A DNA stretch of 64,000 nucleotides. Source: Symsagittifera roscoffensis. Its lineage: Eukaryota > Xenacoelomorpha > Acoela > Convolutidae. The DNA lies in the NCBI RefSeq assembly GCF_963678635.1, contig NC_087064.1:44745346-44809345 (forward strand), given 5' to 3'. The translations under genes were made by a program, and so were the position numbers. The stretch's first letter is position 1. The number at the start of each line of letters is the position of its first letter. Below the pieces are notes generated by a model. It was not told the DNA's origin, did not search any database, and worked only from the letters and a program-made list of their open reading frames with translations. This document shows positions 1 to 13,200 of this stretch, in pieces.

Positions 1-437
1 GACCCTGTTCGACTCATGATTCGACCATGATCGACTCATGATTCAAACCTGTTCGACTTATGATTCGACTCTGGTCGACTCATTGTTCGACCCTGTTCGA
101 CTCATGATTCGACTCTGTTCCACTCATGGTTCCACCCTGTTCGACTCATGATTCGACCCTGTTCGACTCATGATTCGACCCTGTTCCACTCATGATTCGA
201 CCCTGTTCGACTCATGATTCGACCCTGTTCGACTCTTGATTCGACCCTGTTCGGCTCATGATTCGACCATGTTCGACTCATGATTCGACCATGTTCGACT
301 CATGATTCGACCCTGTTCGACTTATGATTCGACTCTGGTCGACTCATTGTTCGACCCTGTTCGACTCATGATTCGACTCTGTTCCACTCATGATTCCACC
401 CTGTTCGACTCATGATTTCACCCTGGTCGACTCATGA

Positions 438-459
438 TTCGACCCTGTTCGACTCATGA
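438..459 (+). repeat. Reference consensus monomer
   Basis: An exact consensus unit. The first half (438-447) is TTCGACCCTG and the second (448-459) is TTCGACTCATGA. It carries two CpG dinucleotides, both inside TCGA (TaqI) tetramers, and one TCATGA palindrome (BspHI). The second half, read with the preceding base, contains GTTCGACTC, which fits the Pol III B-box core GWTCRANNC. Common variants elsewhere are TTCCAC for the second TTCGAC, CCATG or CCCGG for CCCTG, ATTCAA or ATTTGA (CpG decay), and ACTTATG, ACTCTTG or ACTCAAG near the end of the unit. Confidence 0.95.
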
Positions 460-490
460 TTCGACCCTGTTCGACTCATGATTCGACCCT

Positions 491-2474
491 GTAGCACTCA
501 TGATTCGACCCTGTTCGACTTATGATTCGACTCTGGTCGACTCATGGTTCGACCCTGTTCGGCTCATGATTCGACCATGTTCGACTCATGATTCGACCAT
601 GTTCGACTCATGATTCGACCCTGTTCGACTCATGATTCGACCCTGTTCGACTCTTGATTCGACCCTGTTCGACTCATGATTCGACCCTGTTCGACTCATG
701 ATTCGACCCTGTTCGACTCTTGATTCGACCATGTTCGACTCATGATTCGACCTTGTTCGACTCATGATTCGACCCTGTTGCACTCATGATTCGACCCTGT
801 TCGACTTATGATTCGACTCTGGTCGACTCATTGTTCGACCCTGTTCGACTCATGATTCGACTCTGTTCCACTCATGATTCCACCCTGTTCGACTCATGAT
901 TTCACCCTGGTCGACTCATGATTCGACCCTGTTCGACTCATGATTCGACCCTGTTCGACTCATAATTCGACCCTGTAGCACTCATGATTCGACCCTGTTC
1001 GACGTATGATTCGACTCTGGTCGACTCATGGTTCGACCCTGTTCGGCTCATGATTCGACCATGTTCGACTCATGATTCGACCATGTTCGACTCATGATTC
1101 GACCCTGTTCGACTCATGATTCGACCCTGTTCGACTCATGATTCGATCCTGTAGCACTCATGATTCGACCCTGTTTGACTTATGATTCGACTCTGGTCGA
1201 CTCATGGTTCGACCCTGTTCGGCTCATGATTCGACCATGTTCGACTCATGATTCGACCATGTTCGACTCATGATTCGACCCTGTTCGACTCATGATTCGA
1301 CCCTGTTCGACTCTTGATTCGACCCTGTTCGACTCATGATTCGACCCTGTTCGACTCATGATTCGACCCCTGTTCGACTCTTGATTCGACCATGTTCGAC
1401 TCATGATTCGACCTTGTTCGACTCATGATTCGACCCTTTTGCACTCATGATTCGACCCTGTTCGACTTATGATTCGACTCTGGTCGACTCATTGTTCGAC
1501 CCTGTTCGACTCATGATTCGACTCTGTTCCACTCATGATTCCACCCTGTTCGACTCATGATTTCACCCTGGTCGACTCATGATTCGACCCTGTTCGACTC
1601 ATGATCGACCCTGTTCGACTCATAATTCGACCCTGTAGCACTCATGATTCGACCCTGTTTCGACGTATGATTCGAATCTGGTCGACTCATGGTTCGACCC
1701 TGTTCGGCTCATGATTCGACCATGTTCGACTCATGATTCGACCATGTTCGACTCATGATTCGACCTGTTCGACTCATGATTCGACCCTGTTCGACTCATG
1801 ATTCGACCCTGTAGCACTCATGATTCGACCCTGTTCGACTTATGATTCGACTCTGGTCGACTCATGGTTCCACCCTGTTCGGCTCATGATTCGACCATGT
1901 TCGACTCATGATTCGACCATGTTCGACTCATGATTCGACCCTGTTCGACTCATGATTCGACCCTGTTCGACTCTTGATTCGACCCTGTTCGACTCATGAT
2001 TCGACCCTGTTCGACTCATGATTCGACCCCTGTTCGACTCTTGATTCGACCATGTTCGACTCATGATTCGACCTTGTTCGACTCATGATTCGGACCCTGT
2101 TGCACTCATGATTCGACCCTGTTCGACTTATGATTCGACTTCTGGTCGACTCATTGTTCGACCCTGTTCGACTCATGATTTCGACTCTGTTCCACTCATG
2201 ATTCCACCCTGTTCGACTCATGATTTCACCCTGGTCGACTCATGATTCGACCCTGTTCGACTCATGATTCGACCCTGTTCGACTCATGATTCGACCCTGT
2301 AGCACTCATGATTCGACCCTGTTTGACTTATGATTCGACTCTGGTCGACTCATGGTTCGACCCTGTTCGGCTCATGATTCGACCATGTTCGACTCATGAT
2401 TCGACATGTTCGACTCATGATTCGACCCTGTTCGACTCATGATTCGACCCCTGTTCGACTCATGATTCGACCCT
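491..2474 (+). repeat. Three consecutive 660-bp HOR copies
   Basis: Copies run 491-1150, 1151-1810 and 1811-2474. The first two are exactly 660 bp; the third is 664 bp because of several one-base insertions. Each holds the 484-bp and 176-bp sub-blocks in the same order. Differences between copies are mostly single substitutions, for example ACTCATAATTCG before some anchors and ACTCATGATTCG before others, and CGACGTATG against CGACTTATG. This near-identity points to recent amplification by unequal exchange. Confidence 0.88.
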
Positions 2475-3028
2475 GTAGCACTCATGATTCGACCCTGTTC
2501 GACTTATGATTCGACTCTGGTCGACTCATGGTTCGACCCTGTTCGGCTCATGATTCGACCATGTTCGACTCATGATTCGACCATGTTCGACTCATGATTC
2601 GACCCTGTTCGACTCATGATTCGACCCTGTTCGACTCTTGATTCGACCCTGTTCGACTCATGATTCGACCCTGTTCGACTCATGATTCGACCCTGTTCGA
2701 CTCTTGATTCGACCATGTTCGACTCATGATTCGACCTGTTCGACTCATGATTCGACCCTGTTGCACTCATGATTCGACCCCTGTTCGACTTATGATTCGA
2801 CTCTGGTCGACTCATGATTCGACCCTGTAGCACTCATGATTCGACCCTGTTCGACTTATGATTCGACTCTGGTCGACTCATGGTTCGACCCTGTTCGGCT
2901 CATGATTCGACCATGTTCGACTCATGATTCGACCATGTTCGACTCATGATTCGACCCTGTTCGACTCATGATTCGACCCTGTTCGACTCTTGATTCGACC
3001 CTGTTCGACTCATGATTCGACCCTGTTT
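1367..3028 (+). other. Cluster of 13 single-base indels in the array
   Basis: Nine one-base insertions (near 1367, 1658, 2027, 2092, 2140, 2180, 2448, 2779 and 3026) and four one-base deletions (near 1605, 1765, 2403 and 2735) fall in this stretch. Nearly all change the length of a short run: CCC to CCCC or CC, TT to TTT or T, G to GG. The net effect is +5, and it matches the anchor spacings: 488 bp instead of 484 at 1811-2299, 485 at 2827-3312. No net register change is found from 3029 to about 15260. The cluster is more like unpolished long-read sequence than biology, so small differences here should not be over-read. Confidence 0.75.
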
Positions 3029-4440
3029 CGACTCATGATTCGACCCTGTTCGACTCTTGATTCGACCATGTTCGACTCATGATTCGACCTTGTTCGACTC
3101 ATGATTCGACCCTGTTGCACTCATGATTCGACCCTGTTCGACTTATGATTCGACTCTGGTCGACTCATTGTTCGACCCTGTTCGACTCATGATTCGACTC
3201 TGTTCCACTCATGATTCCACCCTGTTCGACTCATGATTCGACCCTGTTCGACTCATGATTCGACCCTGTTCGACTCATGATTCGACCCTGTTCGACTCAT
3301 AATTCGACCCTGTAGCACTCATGATTCGACCCTGTTCGACGTATGATTCGACTCTGGTCGACTCATGATTCGACCCTGTTCGACTCATGATTCGACCCTG
3401 TTCGACTCTTGATTCGACCCTGTTCGACTCATGATTCGACCCTGTTCGACTCATGATTCGACCCTGTTCGACTCTTGATTCGACCATGTTCGACTCATGA
3501 TTCGACCTTGTTCGACTCATGATTCGACCCTGTTGCACTCATGATTCGACCCTGTTCGACTTATGATTCGACTCTGGTCGACTCATTGTTCGACCCTGTT
3601 CGACTCATGATTCGACTCTGTTCGACTCATGATTTCACCCTGGTCGACTCATGATTCGACCCTGTTCGACTCATGATTCGACCCTGTTCGACTCATAATT
3701 CGACCCTGTAGCACTCATGATTCGACCCTGTTCGACGTATGATTCGACTCTGGTCGACTCATGGTTCGACCCTGTTCGGCTCATGATTCGACCATGTTCG
3801 ACTCATGATTCGACCATGTTCGACTCATGATTCGACCCTGTTCGACTCATGATTCGACCCTGTTCGACTCATGATTCGACCCTGTAGCACTCATGATTCG
3901 ACCCTGTTCGACTTATGATTCGACTCTGGTCGACTCATGGTTCGACCCTGTTCGGCTCATGATTCGACCATGTTCGACTCATGATTCGACCATGTTCGAC
4001 TCATGATTCGACCCTGTTCGACTCATGATTCGACCCTGTTCGACTCTTGATTCGACCCTGTTCGACTCATGATTCGACCCTGTTCGACTCATGATTCGAC
4101 CCTGTTCGACTCTTGATTCGACCATGTTCGACTCATGATTCGACCTTGTTCGACTCATGATTCGACACTGTTGCACTCATGATTCGACCCTGTTCGACTT
4201 ATGATTCGACTCTGGTCGACTCATTGTTCGACCCTGTTCGACTCATGATTCGACTCTGTTCCACTCATGATTACACCCTGTTCGACTCATGATTTCACCC
4301 TGGTCGACTCATGATTCGACCCTGTTCGACTCATGATTCGACCCTGTTCGACTCATAATTCGACCCTGTAGCACTCATGATTCGACCCTGTTCGACGTAT
4401 GATTCGACTCTGGTCGACTCATGGTTCGACCCTGTTCGAC

Positions 4441-7400
4441 TCATGATTCGACCATGATCGACTCATGATTCGACTCTGGTCGACTCATGATTCGACCCTG
4501 TTCTACTCATGATTCGACCATGATCGACTCATGATTCGACCCTGTTCGACTCATGATTCGACCCTGTTCGACTCATGATTCGACCATGATCGACTCATGA
4601 TTCAAACCTGTTCGACTCATGATTCGACCCTGTTCGACTCATGATTCGACCCTGTTCGACTCATGATTCGACCATGATCGACTCATGATTCGACCCTGTT
4701 CGACTCATGATTCGACCATGATCGACTCATGCTTCAAACCTGTTCGACTTATGATTCGACTCTGGTCGACTCATTGTTCGACCCTGTTCGACTCATGATT
4801 CGACTCTGCTCCACTCATGGTTCCACCCTGTTCGACTCATGATTTCACCCTGGTCGACTCATGATTCGACCCTGTTCGACTCATGATTCGACCCTGTTCG
4901 ACTCATGATTCGACCCTGTAGCACTCATGATTCGACCCTGTTCGACTTATGATTCGACTCTGGTCGACTCATGGTTCGACCCTGTTCGACTCATGATTCG
5001 ACCCTGTTCGACTCATGATTCGACCCTGTTCTACTCATGATTCGACCATGATCGACTCATGATTCGACCCTGTTCAACTCATGATTTGACCCTGTTCCAC
5101 TCATGATTCGACCCGGTTCGACTCATGACTCTACTCTGTTCCACTCATGGTTCCACCCTGTTCGACTCATCATTTCACCCTGTTCGACTCATGATTCGAC
5201 CCTGTTCGGCTCATGATTCGACCATGTTCGACTCATGATTCGACCCTGTTCGACTCATGATTCGACCATGATCGACTCATGATTCGACCCTGTTCGACTC
5301 ATGATTGGACCATGATCGACTCATGATTCAAACCTGTTCGACTCATGATTCGACCCTGTTCGACTCATGATTCGACCCTGTTCCACTCATGATTCGACCC
5401 TGTTCGACTCATGATTCGACCCTGTTCGACTCTTGATTCGACCCTGTTCGGCTTATGATTCGACCATGTTCGACTCATGATTCGACCATGTTCGACTCAT
5501 GATTCGACCCTGTTCGACTCATGATTCGACCATGATCGACTCATGATTCGACCCTGTTCGACTCACGATTGGACCATGATCGACTCATGATTCAAACCTG
5601 TTCGACTCATGATTCGACCCTGTTCGACTCATGATTCGACCCTGTTCCACTCATGATTCGACCCTGTTCGACTCATGATTCGACCCTGTTCGACTCTTGA
5701 TTCGACCCTGTTCGGCTTATGATTCGACCATGTTCGACTCATGATTCGACCCTGTTCGACTCATCATTTCACCCTGTTCGACTCATGATTCGACCCTGTT
5801 CGGCTCATGATTCGACCATGTTCGACTCATGATTCGACCCTATTCGACTCATGATTCGACCATGATCGACTCATGATTCGACACTGTTCGACTCATGATT
5901 GGACCCTGTTCGGCTCATGGTTCCACCCTGTTCGACTCATCATTTCACCCTGTTCGACTCATGATTCGACCCTGTTCGGCTCATGATTCGACCATGTTCG
6001 ACTCATGATTCGACCCTGTTCGACTCATGATTCGACCATGATCGACTCATGATTCGACCCTGTTCGACTCATGATTGGACCATGATCGACTCATGATTCA
6101 AACCTGTTCGACTCATGATTCGACCCTGTTCGACTCATGATTCGACCCTGTTCCACTCATGATTCGACCCTGTTCGACTCATGATTCGACCCTGTTCGAC
6201 TCTTGATTCGACCCTGTTCGGCTTATGATTCGACCATGTTCGACTCATGATTCGACCATGTTCGACTCATGATTCGACCCTGTTCGACTCATGATTCGAC
6301 CATGATCGACTCATGATTCGACCCTGTTCGACTCATGATTGGACCATGATCGACTCATGATTCAAACCTGTTCGACTCATGATTCGACCCTGTTCGACTC
6401 ATGATTCGACCCTGTTCCACTCATGATTCGACCCTGTTCGACTCATGATTCGACCCTGTTCGACTCTTGATTCGACCCTGTTCGGCTTATGATTCGACCA
6501 TGTTCGACTCATGATTCGACCATGTTCGACTCATGATTCGACCCTGTTCGACTTATGATTCGACTCTGGTCGACTCATGATTCGACCCTGTTCGACTCAT
6601 GATTCGACCCTGTTCGACTCATGATTCGACCCTGTAGCACTCATGATTCGACCCTGTTCGACTTATGATTCGACTCTGGTCGACTCATGGTTCGACCCTG
6701 TTCGACTCATGATTCGACCCTGTTCGGCTCATGATTCGACCATGTTCGACTCATGATTCGACCCTGTTCGACTCATGATTCGACCATGATCGACTCATGA
6801 TTCGACCCTGTTCGACTCATGATTGGACCATGATCGACTCATGATTCAAACCTGTTCGACTCATGATTCGACCCTGTTCGACTGATGATTCGACCCTGTT
6901 CCACTCATGATTCGACCCTGTTCGACTCATGATTCGACCCTGTTCGACTCTTGATTCGACCCTGTTCGGCTTATGATTCGACCATGTTCGACTCATGATT
7001 CGACCATGTTCGACTCATGATTCGACCCTGTTCGACTCATGATTCGACCATGATCGACTCATGATTCGACCCTGTTCGACTCATGATTGGACCATGATCG
7101 ACTCATGATTCAAACCTGTTCGACTCATGATTCGACCCTGTTCGACTCATGATTCGACCCTGTTCCACTCATGATTCGACCCTGTTCGACTCATGATTCG
7201 ACCCTGTTGGACTCTTGATTCGACCCTGTTCGGCTTATGGTTCGACCATGTTCGACTCATGATTCGACCCTGTTCGACTCATCATTTCACCCTGTTCGAC
7301 CCATGATTCGACCCTTTTCGACTCATGATTCGACCATGATCGACTCATGATTCGACCCTGTTCGACTCATGATTGGACCATGATCGACTCATGATTCAAA

Positions 7401-10260
7401 CCTGTTCGACTCATGATTCGACCCTGTTCGACTCATGATTCGACCCTGTTCCACTCATGATTCGACCCTGTTCGACTCATGATTCGACCCTGTTCGACTC
7501 TTGATTCGACCCTGTTCGGCTTATGATTCGACCATGTTCGACTCATGATTCGACCATGTTCGACTCATGATTCGACCCTGTTCGACTTATGATTCGACTC
7601 TGGTCGACTCATGATTCGACCCTGTTCGACTCTTGATTCGATCCTGTTCGGCTCATGATTCGACCCTGTTCGGCTCATGATTCGACCATGTTCGACTCAT
7701 GATTCGACCCTGTTCGACTCATGATTCGACCATGATCAACTCATGATTCGACCCTGTTCGACTCATGATTGGACCATGATCGACTCATGATTCAAACCTG
7801 TTCGACTCATGATTCGACCCTGTTCGACTCATGATTCGACCCTGTTCCACTCATGATTCGACCCTGTTCGACTCATGATTCGACCCTGTTCGACTCTTGA
7901 TTCGACCCTGTTCGGCTTATGATTCGACCATGTTCGACTCATGATTCGACCATGTTCGACTCATGATTCGACCCTGTTCGACTTATGATTCGACTCTGGT
8001 CGACTCATGATTCGACCCTGTTCGACTCTTGATTCGACCCTGTTCGGCTCATGATTCGACCCTGTTCGGCTCATGATTCGACCATGTTCGACTCATGATT
8101 CGACCCTGTTCGACTCATGATTCGACCATGATCGACTCATGATTCGACCCTGTTCGACTCATGATTGGACCATGATCGACTCATGATTCAAACCTGTTCG
8201 ACTCATGATTCGACCCTGTTCGACTCATGATTCGACCCTGTTGCACTCATGATTCGACCCTGTTCGACTCATGATTCGACCCTGTTCGACTCTTGATTCG
8301 ACCCTGTTCGGCTTATGATTCGACCATGTTCGACTCATGATTCGACCATGTTCGACTCATGATTCGACCCTGTTCGACTCATGATTCGACCATGATCGAC
8401 TCATGATTCGACCCTGTTCGACTCATGATTGGACCATGATCGACTCATGATTCAAACCTGTTCGACTCTTGATTCGACCCTGTTCGGCTTATGATTCGAC
8501 CATGTTCGACTCATGATTCGACCATGTTCGACTCATGATTCGACCCTGTTCGACTCATGATTCGACCATGATCGACTCTTGATTCGACCCTGTTCGGCTT
8601 ATGATTCGACCATGTTCGACTCATGATTCGACCATGTTCGACTCATGATTCGACCCTGTTCGACTCATGATTCGACCATGATCGACTCATGATTCGACCC
8701 TGTTCGACTCATGATTGGACCATGATCGACTCATGATTCAAACCTGTTCGACTCATGATTCGACCATGTTCCACTCATGATTCGACCATGTTCGACTCAT
8801 GATTCGACCCTGTTCGACTTATGATTCGACCCTGTTCGACTCTTGATTCGACCCTGTTCGGCTTATGATTCGACCATGTTCGACTCATGATTCGACCCTG
8901 TTCGACTCATCATTTCACCCTGTTCGACTCATGATTCGACCCTGTTCGACTCATGATTCGACCATGATCGACTCATGATTCGACCCTGTTCGACTCATGA
9001 TTGGACCATGATCGACTCATGATTCAAACCTGTTCGACTCATGATTCGACCCTGTTCGACTCATGATTCGACCCTGTTCCACTCATGATTCGACCCTGTT
9101 CGACTCATGATTCGACCCTGTTCGACTCTTGATTCGACCCTGTTCGGCTTATGATTCGACCATGTTCGACTCATGATTCGACCATGTTCGACTCATGATT
9201 CGACCCTGTTCGACTTATGATTCGACTCTGGTCGACTCATGATTCGACCATGATCGACTCATGATTCGACCCTGTTCGACTCATGATTGGACCATGATCG
9301 ACTCATGATTCAAACCTGTTCGACTCATGATTCGACCATGTTCGACTCATGATTCGACCATGTTCGACTCATGATTCGACCCTGTTCGACTTATGATGCG
9401 ACCCTGTTCGACTCTTGATTCGAACCTGTTCGGCTTATGATTCGACCATGTTCGACTGATGATTCGACCCTGTTCGACTCATCATTTCACCCTGTTCGAC
9501 TCATGATTCGACCCTGTTCGACTCATGATTCGACCATGATCGACTCATGATTCGACCCTGTTCGACTCATGATTGGACCATGATCGACTCATGATTCAAA
9601 CCTGTTCGACTCATTATTCGACCCTGTTCGACTCATGATTCGACCCTGTTCCACTCATGATTCGACCCTGTTCGACTCATGATTCGACCCTGTTCGACTC
9701 TTGATTCGACCCTGTTCGGCTTATGATTCGACCATGTTCGACTCATGATTCGACCATGTTCGACTCATGATTCGACCCTGTTCGACTTATGATTCGACTC
9801 TGGTCGACTCATGATTCGACCCTGTTCGACTCTTGATTCGACCCTGTTCGGCTCATGATTCGACCCTGTTCGGCTCATGATTCGACCATGTTCGACTCAT
9901 GATTCGACCCTGTTCGACTCATGATTCGACCATGATCGACTCATGATTCGACCCTGTTCGACTCATGATTGGACCCTGATCGACTCATGATTCAAACCTG
10001 TTCGACTCATGATTCGACCCTGTTCGACTCATGATTCGACCCTGTTCCACTCATGATTCGACCCTGTTCGACTCATGATTCGACCCTGTTCGACTCTTGA
10101 TTCGACCATGTTCGACTGATGATTCGACCCTGTTCGACTCATGATTCGACCATGATCGACTCATGATTCGACCCTGTTCGACTCATGATTGGACCATGAT
10201 CGACTCATGATTCAAACCTGTTCGACTCATGATTCGACCCTGTTCGACTCATGATTCGAC
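4441..10260 (+). repeat. HOR family B: 264-bp (12-monomer) repeat with 286- and 396-bp forms
   Basis: Anchored on ATTGGAC, copies start at 5304, 5568, 5898, 6074, 6338, 6822, 7086, 7372, 7768, 8164, 8428, 8714, 9000, 9286, 9572, 9968 and 10188. Intervals are 264 bp (12 monomers; four times), 286 bp (13; five times) and 396 bp (18; three times), with single 176-, 220-, 330- and 484-bp forms. The order inside a 264-bp unit is ATTGGACCATGATCG, ATTCAAACCTG, CTGTTCCACTC, ACTCTTGATTCG, CTGTTCGGCTTATG, two CCATGTTCG units, then CCATGATCG. From 4441 to 5300 the sequence is transitional, with family A pieces (CTGTAGCAC at 4918). All spacings are exact multiples of 22. Confidence 0.88.
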
Positions 10261-13200
10261 CCTGTTCCACCCATGATTCGATCCTGCTCGACTCATGATT
10301 CGGCACTGTTCGACTCATGATTCGACCCTGTTGCACTCATGATTCAAACCTGTTCGACTCATGATTCGACCCTGTTCGACTCATGATTCGACCCTGTTCC
10401 ACTCATGATTCGACCCTGTTCGACTCATGATTCGACCCTGTTCGACTCTTGATTCGACCCTGTTCGGCTTATGATTCGACCATGTTCGACTCATGATTCG
10501 ACCCTGTTCCACTCATGATTCGACCCTGTTCGACTCATGATTCGACCCTGTTCGACTCTTGATTCGACCCTGTTCGGCTTATGATTCGACCATGTTCGAC
10601 TCATGATTCGACCATGTTCGACTCATGATTCGACCCTGTTCGACTCATGATTCGACCCTGTTCCACTCATGATTCGACCCTGTTCGACTCATGATTCGAC
10701 CCTGTTCGACTCTTGATTCGACCCTGTTCGGCTTATGATTCGACCATGTTCGACTCATGATTCGACCATGTTCGACTCATGATTCGACCCTGTTCGACTT
10801 ATGATTCGACTCTGGTCGACTCATGATTCGACCCTGTTCGACTCTTCTTTCGACCCTGTTCGGCTCATGATTCGACCCTGTTCGGCTCATGATTCGACCA
10901 TGTTCGACTCATGATTCGACCCTGTTCGACTCATGATTCGACCATGATCGACTCATGATTCGACCCTGTTCGACTCATGATTGGACCATGATCGACTCAT
11001 GATTCAAACCTGTTCGACTCATGATTCGACCCTGTTCGACTCATGATTCGACCCTGTTCCACTCATGATTCGACCCTGTTCGACTTATGATTCGACCCTG
11101 TTCGACTCTTGATTCGACCCTGTTCGGCTTATGATTCGACCATGTTCGACTCATGATTCGACCCTGTTCCACTCATGATTCGACCCTGTTCGACTCATGA
11201 TTCGACCCTGTTCGACTCTTGATTCGACCCTGTTCGGCTTATGATTCGACCATGTTCGACTCATGATTCGACCATGTTCGACTCATTGTTCGACCCTGTT
11301 CGACTCATGATTCGACTCTGTTCCACTCATGATTCCACCCTGTTCGACTCATGATTTCACCCTGGTCGACTCATGATTCGACCCTGTTCGACTCATGATT
11401 CGACCCTGTTCGACTCATGATTCGACCCTGTAGCACTCATGATTCGACCCTGTTCGACTGATGATTCGACTCTGGTCGACTCATGGTTCGACCCTGTTCG
11501 GCTCATGATTCGACCATGTTCGACTCATGATTCGACCATGTTCGACTCATGATTCGACCCTGTTCGACTCATGATTCGACCCTGTTCGACTCTTGATTCG
11601 ACCCTGTTCGACTCATGATTCGACCATGTTCGACTCATGATTCGACCTTGTTCGACTCATGATTCGACCCTGTTCGACTCATGATTCGACCCTGTTCGAC
11701 TCTTGATTCGACCCTGTTCGACTCATGATTCGACCATGTTCGACTCATGATTCGACCTTGTTCGACTCATGATTCGACCCTGTTGCACTCATGATTAGAC
11801 CCTGTTCGACTTATGATTCGACTCTGGTCGACTCTTTGTTCGACCCTGTTCGACTCATGATTCGACTCTGTTCCACTCATGATTCCACCCTGTTCGACTC
11901 ATGATTTCACCCTGGTCGACTCATGATTCGACCCTGTTCGACTCATGATTCGACCCTGTTCGACTCATGATTCGACCCTGTAGCACTCATGATTCGACCC
12001 TGTTCGACTCATGATTCGACCCTGTAGCACTCATGATTCGACCCTGTTCGACTTATGATTCGACTCTGGTCGACTCATGGTTCGACCCTGTTCGGCTCAT
12101 GATTCGACCATGTTCGACTCATGATTCGACCATGTTCGACTCATGATTCGACCCTGTTCGACTCATGATTCGACCCTGTTCGACTCTTGATTCGACCCTG
12201 TTCGACTCATGATTCGACCATGTTCGACTCATGATTCGACCTTGTTCGACTCATGATTCGACCCTGTTGCACTCATGATTCGACCCTGTTCGACTTATGA
12301 TTCGAATCTGGTCGACTCATTGTTCGACCCTGTTCGACTCATGATTCGACTCTGTTCCACTCATGATTCCACCCTGTTCGACTCATGATTTCACCCTGGT
12401 CGACTCATGATTCGACCCTGTTCGACTCATGATTCGACCCTGTTCGACTCATGATTCGACCCTGTTCTACTCTTGATTCGACCATGATCGACTCATGATT
12501 CGACCCTGTTCAACTCATGATTTGACCCTGTTCCACTCATGATTCGACCCGGTTCGACTCATGACTCTACTCTGTTCCACTCATGGTTCCACCCTGTTCG
12601 ACTCATCATTTCACCCTGTTCGACTCATGATTCGACCCTGTTCGGCTCATGATTCGACCATGTTCGACTCATGATTCGACCCTGTTCGACTCATGATTCG
12701 ACCATGATCGACTCATGATTCGACCCTGTTCGACTCATGATTCGACCATGATCGACTCATGATTCAAACCTGTTCGACTCATGATTCGACCCTGTTCGAC
12801 TAATGATTCGACCCTGTTCCACTCATGATTCGACCCTGTTCGACTCATGATTCGACCCTGTTCGACTCTTGATTCGACCCTGTTCGACTCATGATTCGAC
12901 CATGTTCGACTCATGATTCGACCTTGTTCGACTCATGATTCGACCCTGTTGCACTCATGATTCGACCCTGTTCGACTTATGATTCGACTCTGTTCCACTC
13001 ATGATTCCACCCTGTTCGACTCATGATTTCACCCTGGTCGACTCATGATTCGACCCTGTTCGACTCATGATTCGACCGTGTTCGACTCATGATTCGACCC
13101 TGTGGCACTCATGATTCGACCCTGTTCGACTTATGATTCGACTCTGGTCGACTCATGGTTCGACCCTGTTCGACTCATGATTCGACCATGATCGACTCAT

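Larger units (their letters stand above)
1..4440 (+). repeat. HOR family A: 660-bp (30-monomer) repeat
   Basis: The diagnostic variant CTGTAGCAC (anchor = the G of GTAGCAC) occurs at 491, 975, 1151, 1635, 1811, 2299, 2475, 2827, 3312, 3708, 3884 and 4368. Spacings alternate 484 and 176 bp (22 and 8 monomers), so the repeat unit is 660 bp. Accompanying variants in fixed order are ACTCTGGTCGACTCATGG, CTGTTCGGCTC, two consecutive CCATGTTCG units, GTTGCACTC, ACTCATTGTTCG, CTGTTCCACTCATGATTCC and GATTTCACCCTGG. Shortened copies occur at 2475-2826 (352 bp) and 3312-3707 (396 bp). The first 490 bases are a partial copy resembling 4691-4940. Confidence 0.9.

Noticed and set aside
3275-3538. ORFs of 60-90 codons on the - strand in family A (also 586-783, 2570-2833 and 3979-4176)
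   Set aside because: Near-identical products at several places follow from HOR duplication and not from gene conservation. Starts come from the CCATG variant read in reverse (CATGG), and ends from the monomer TGA.
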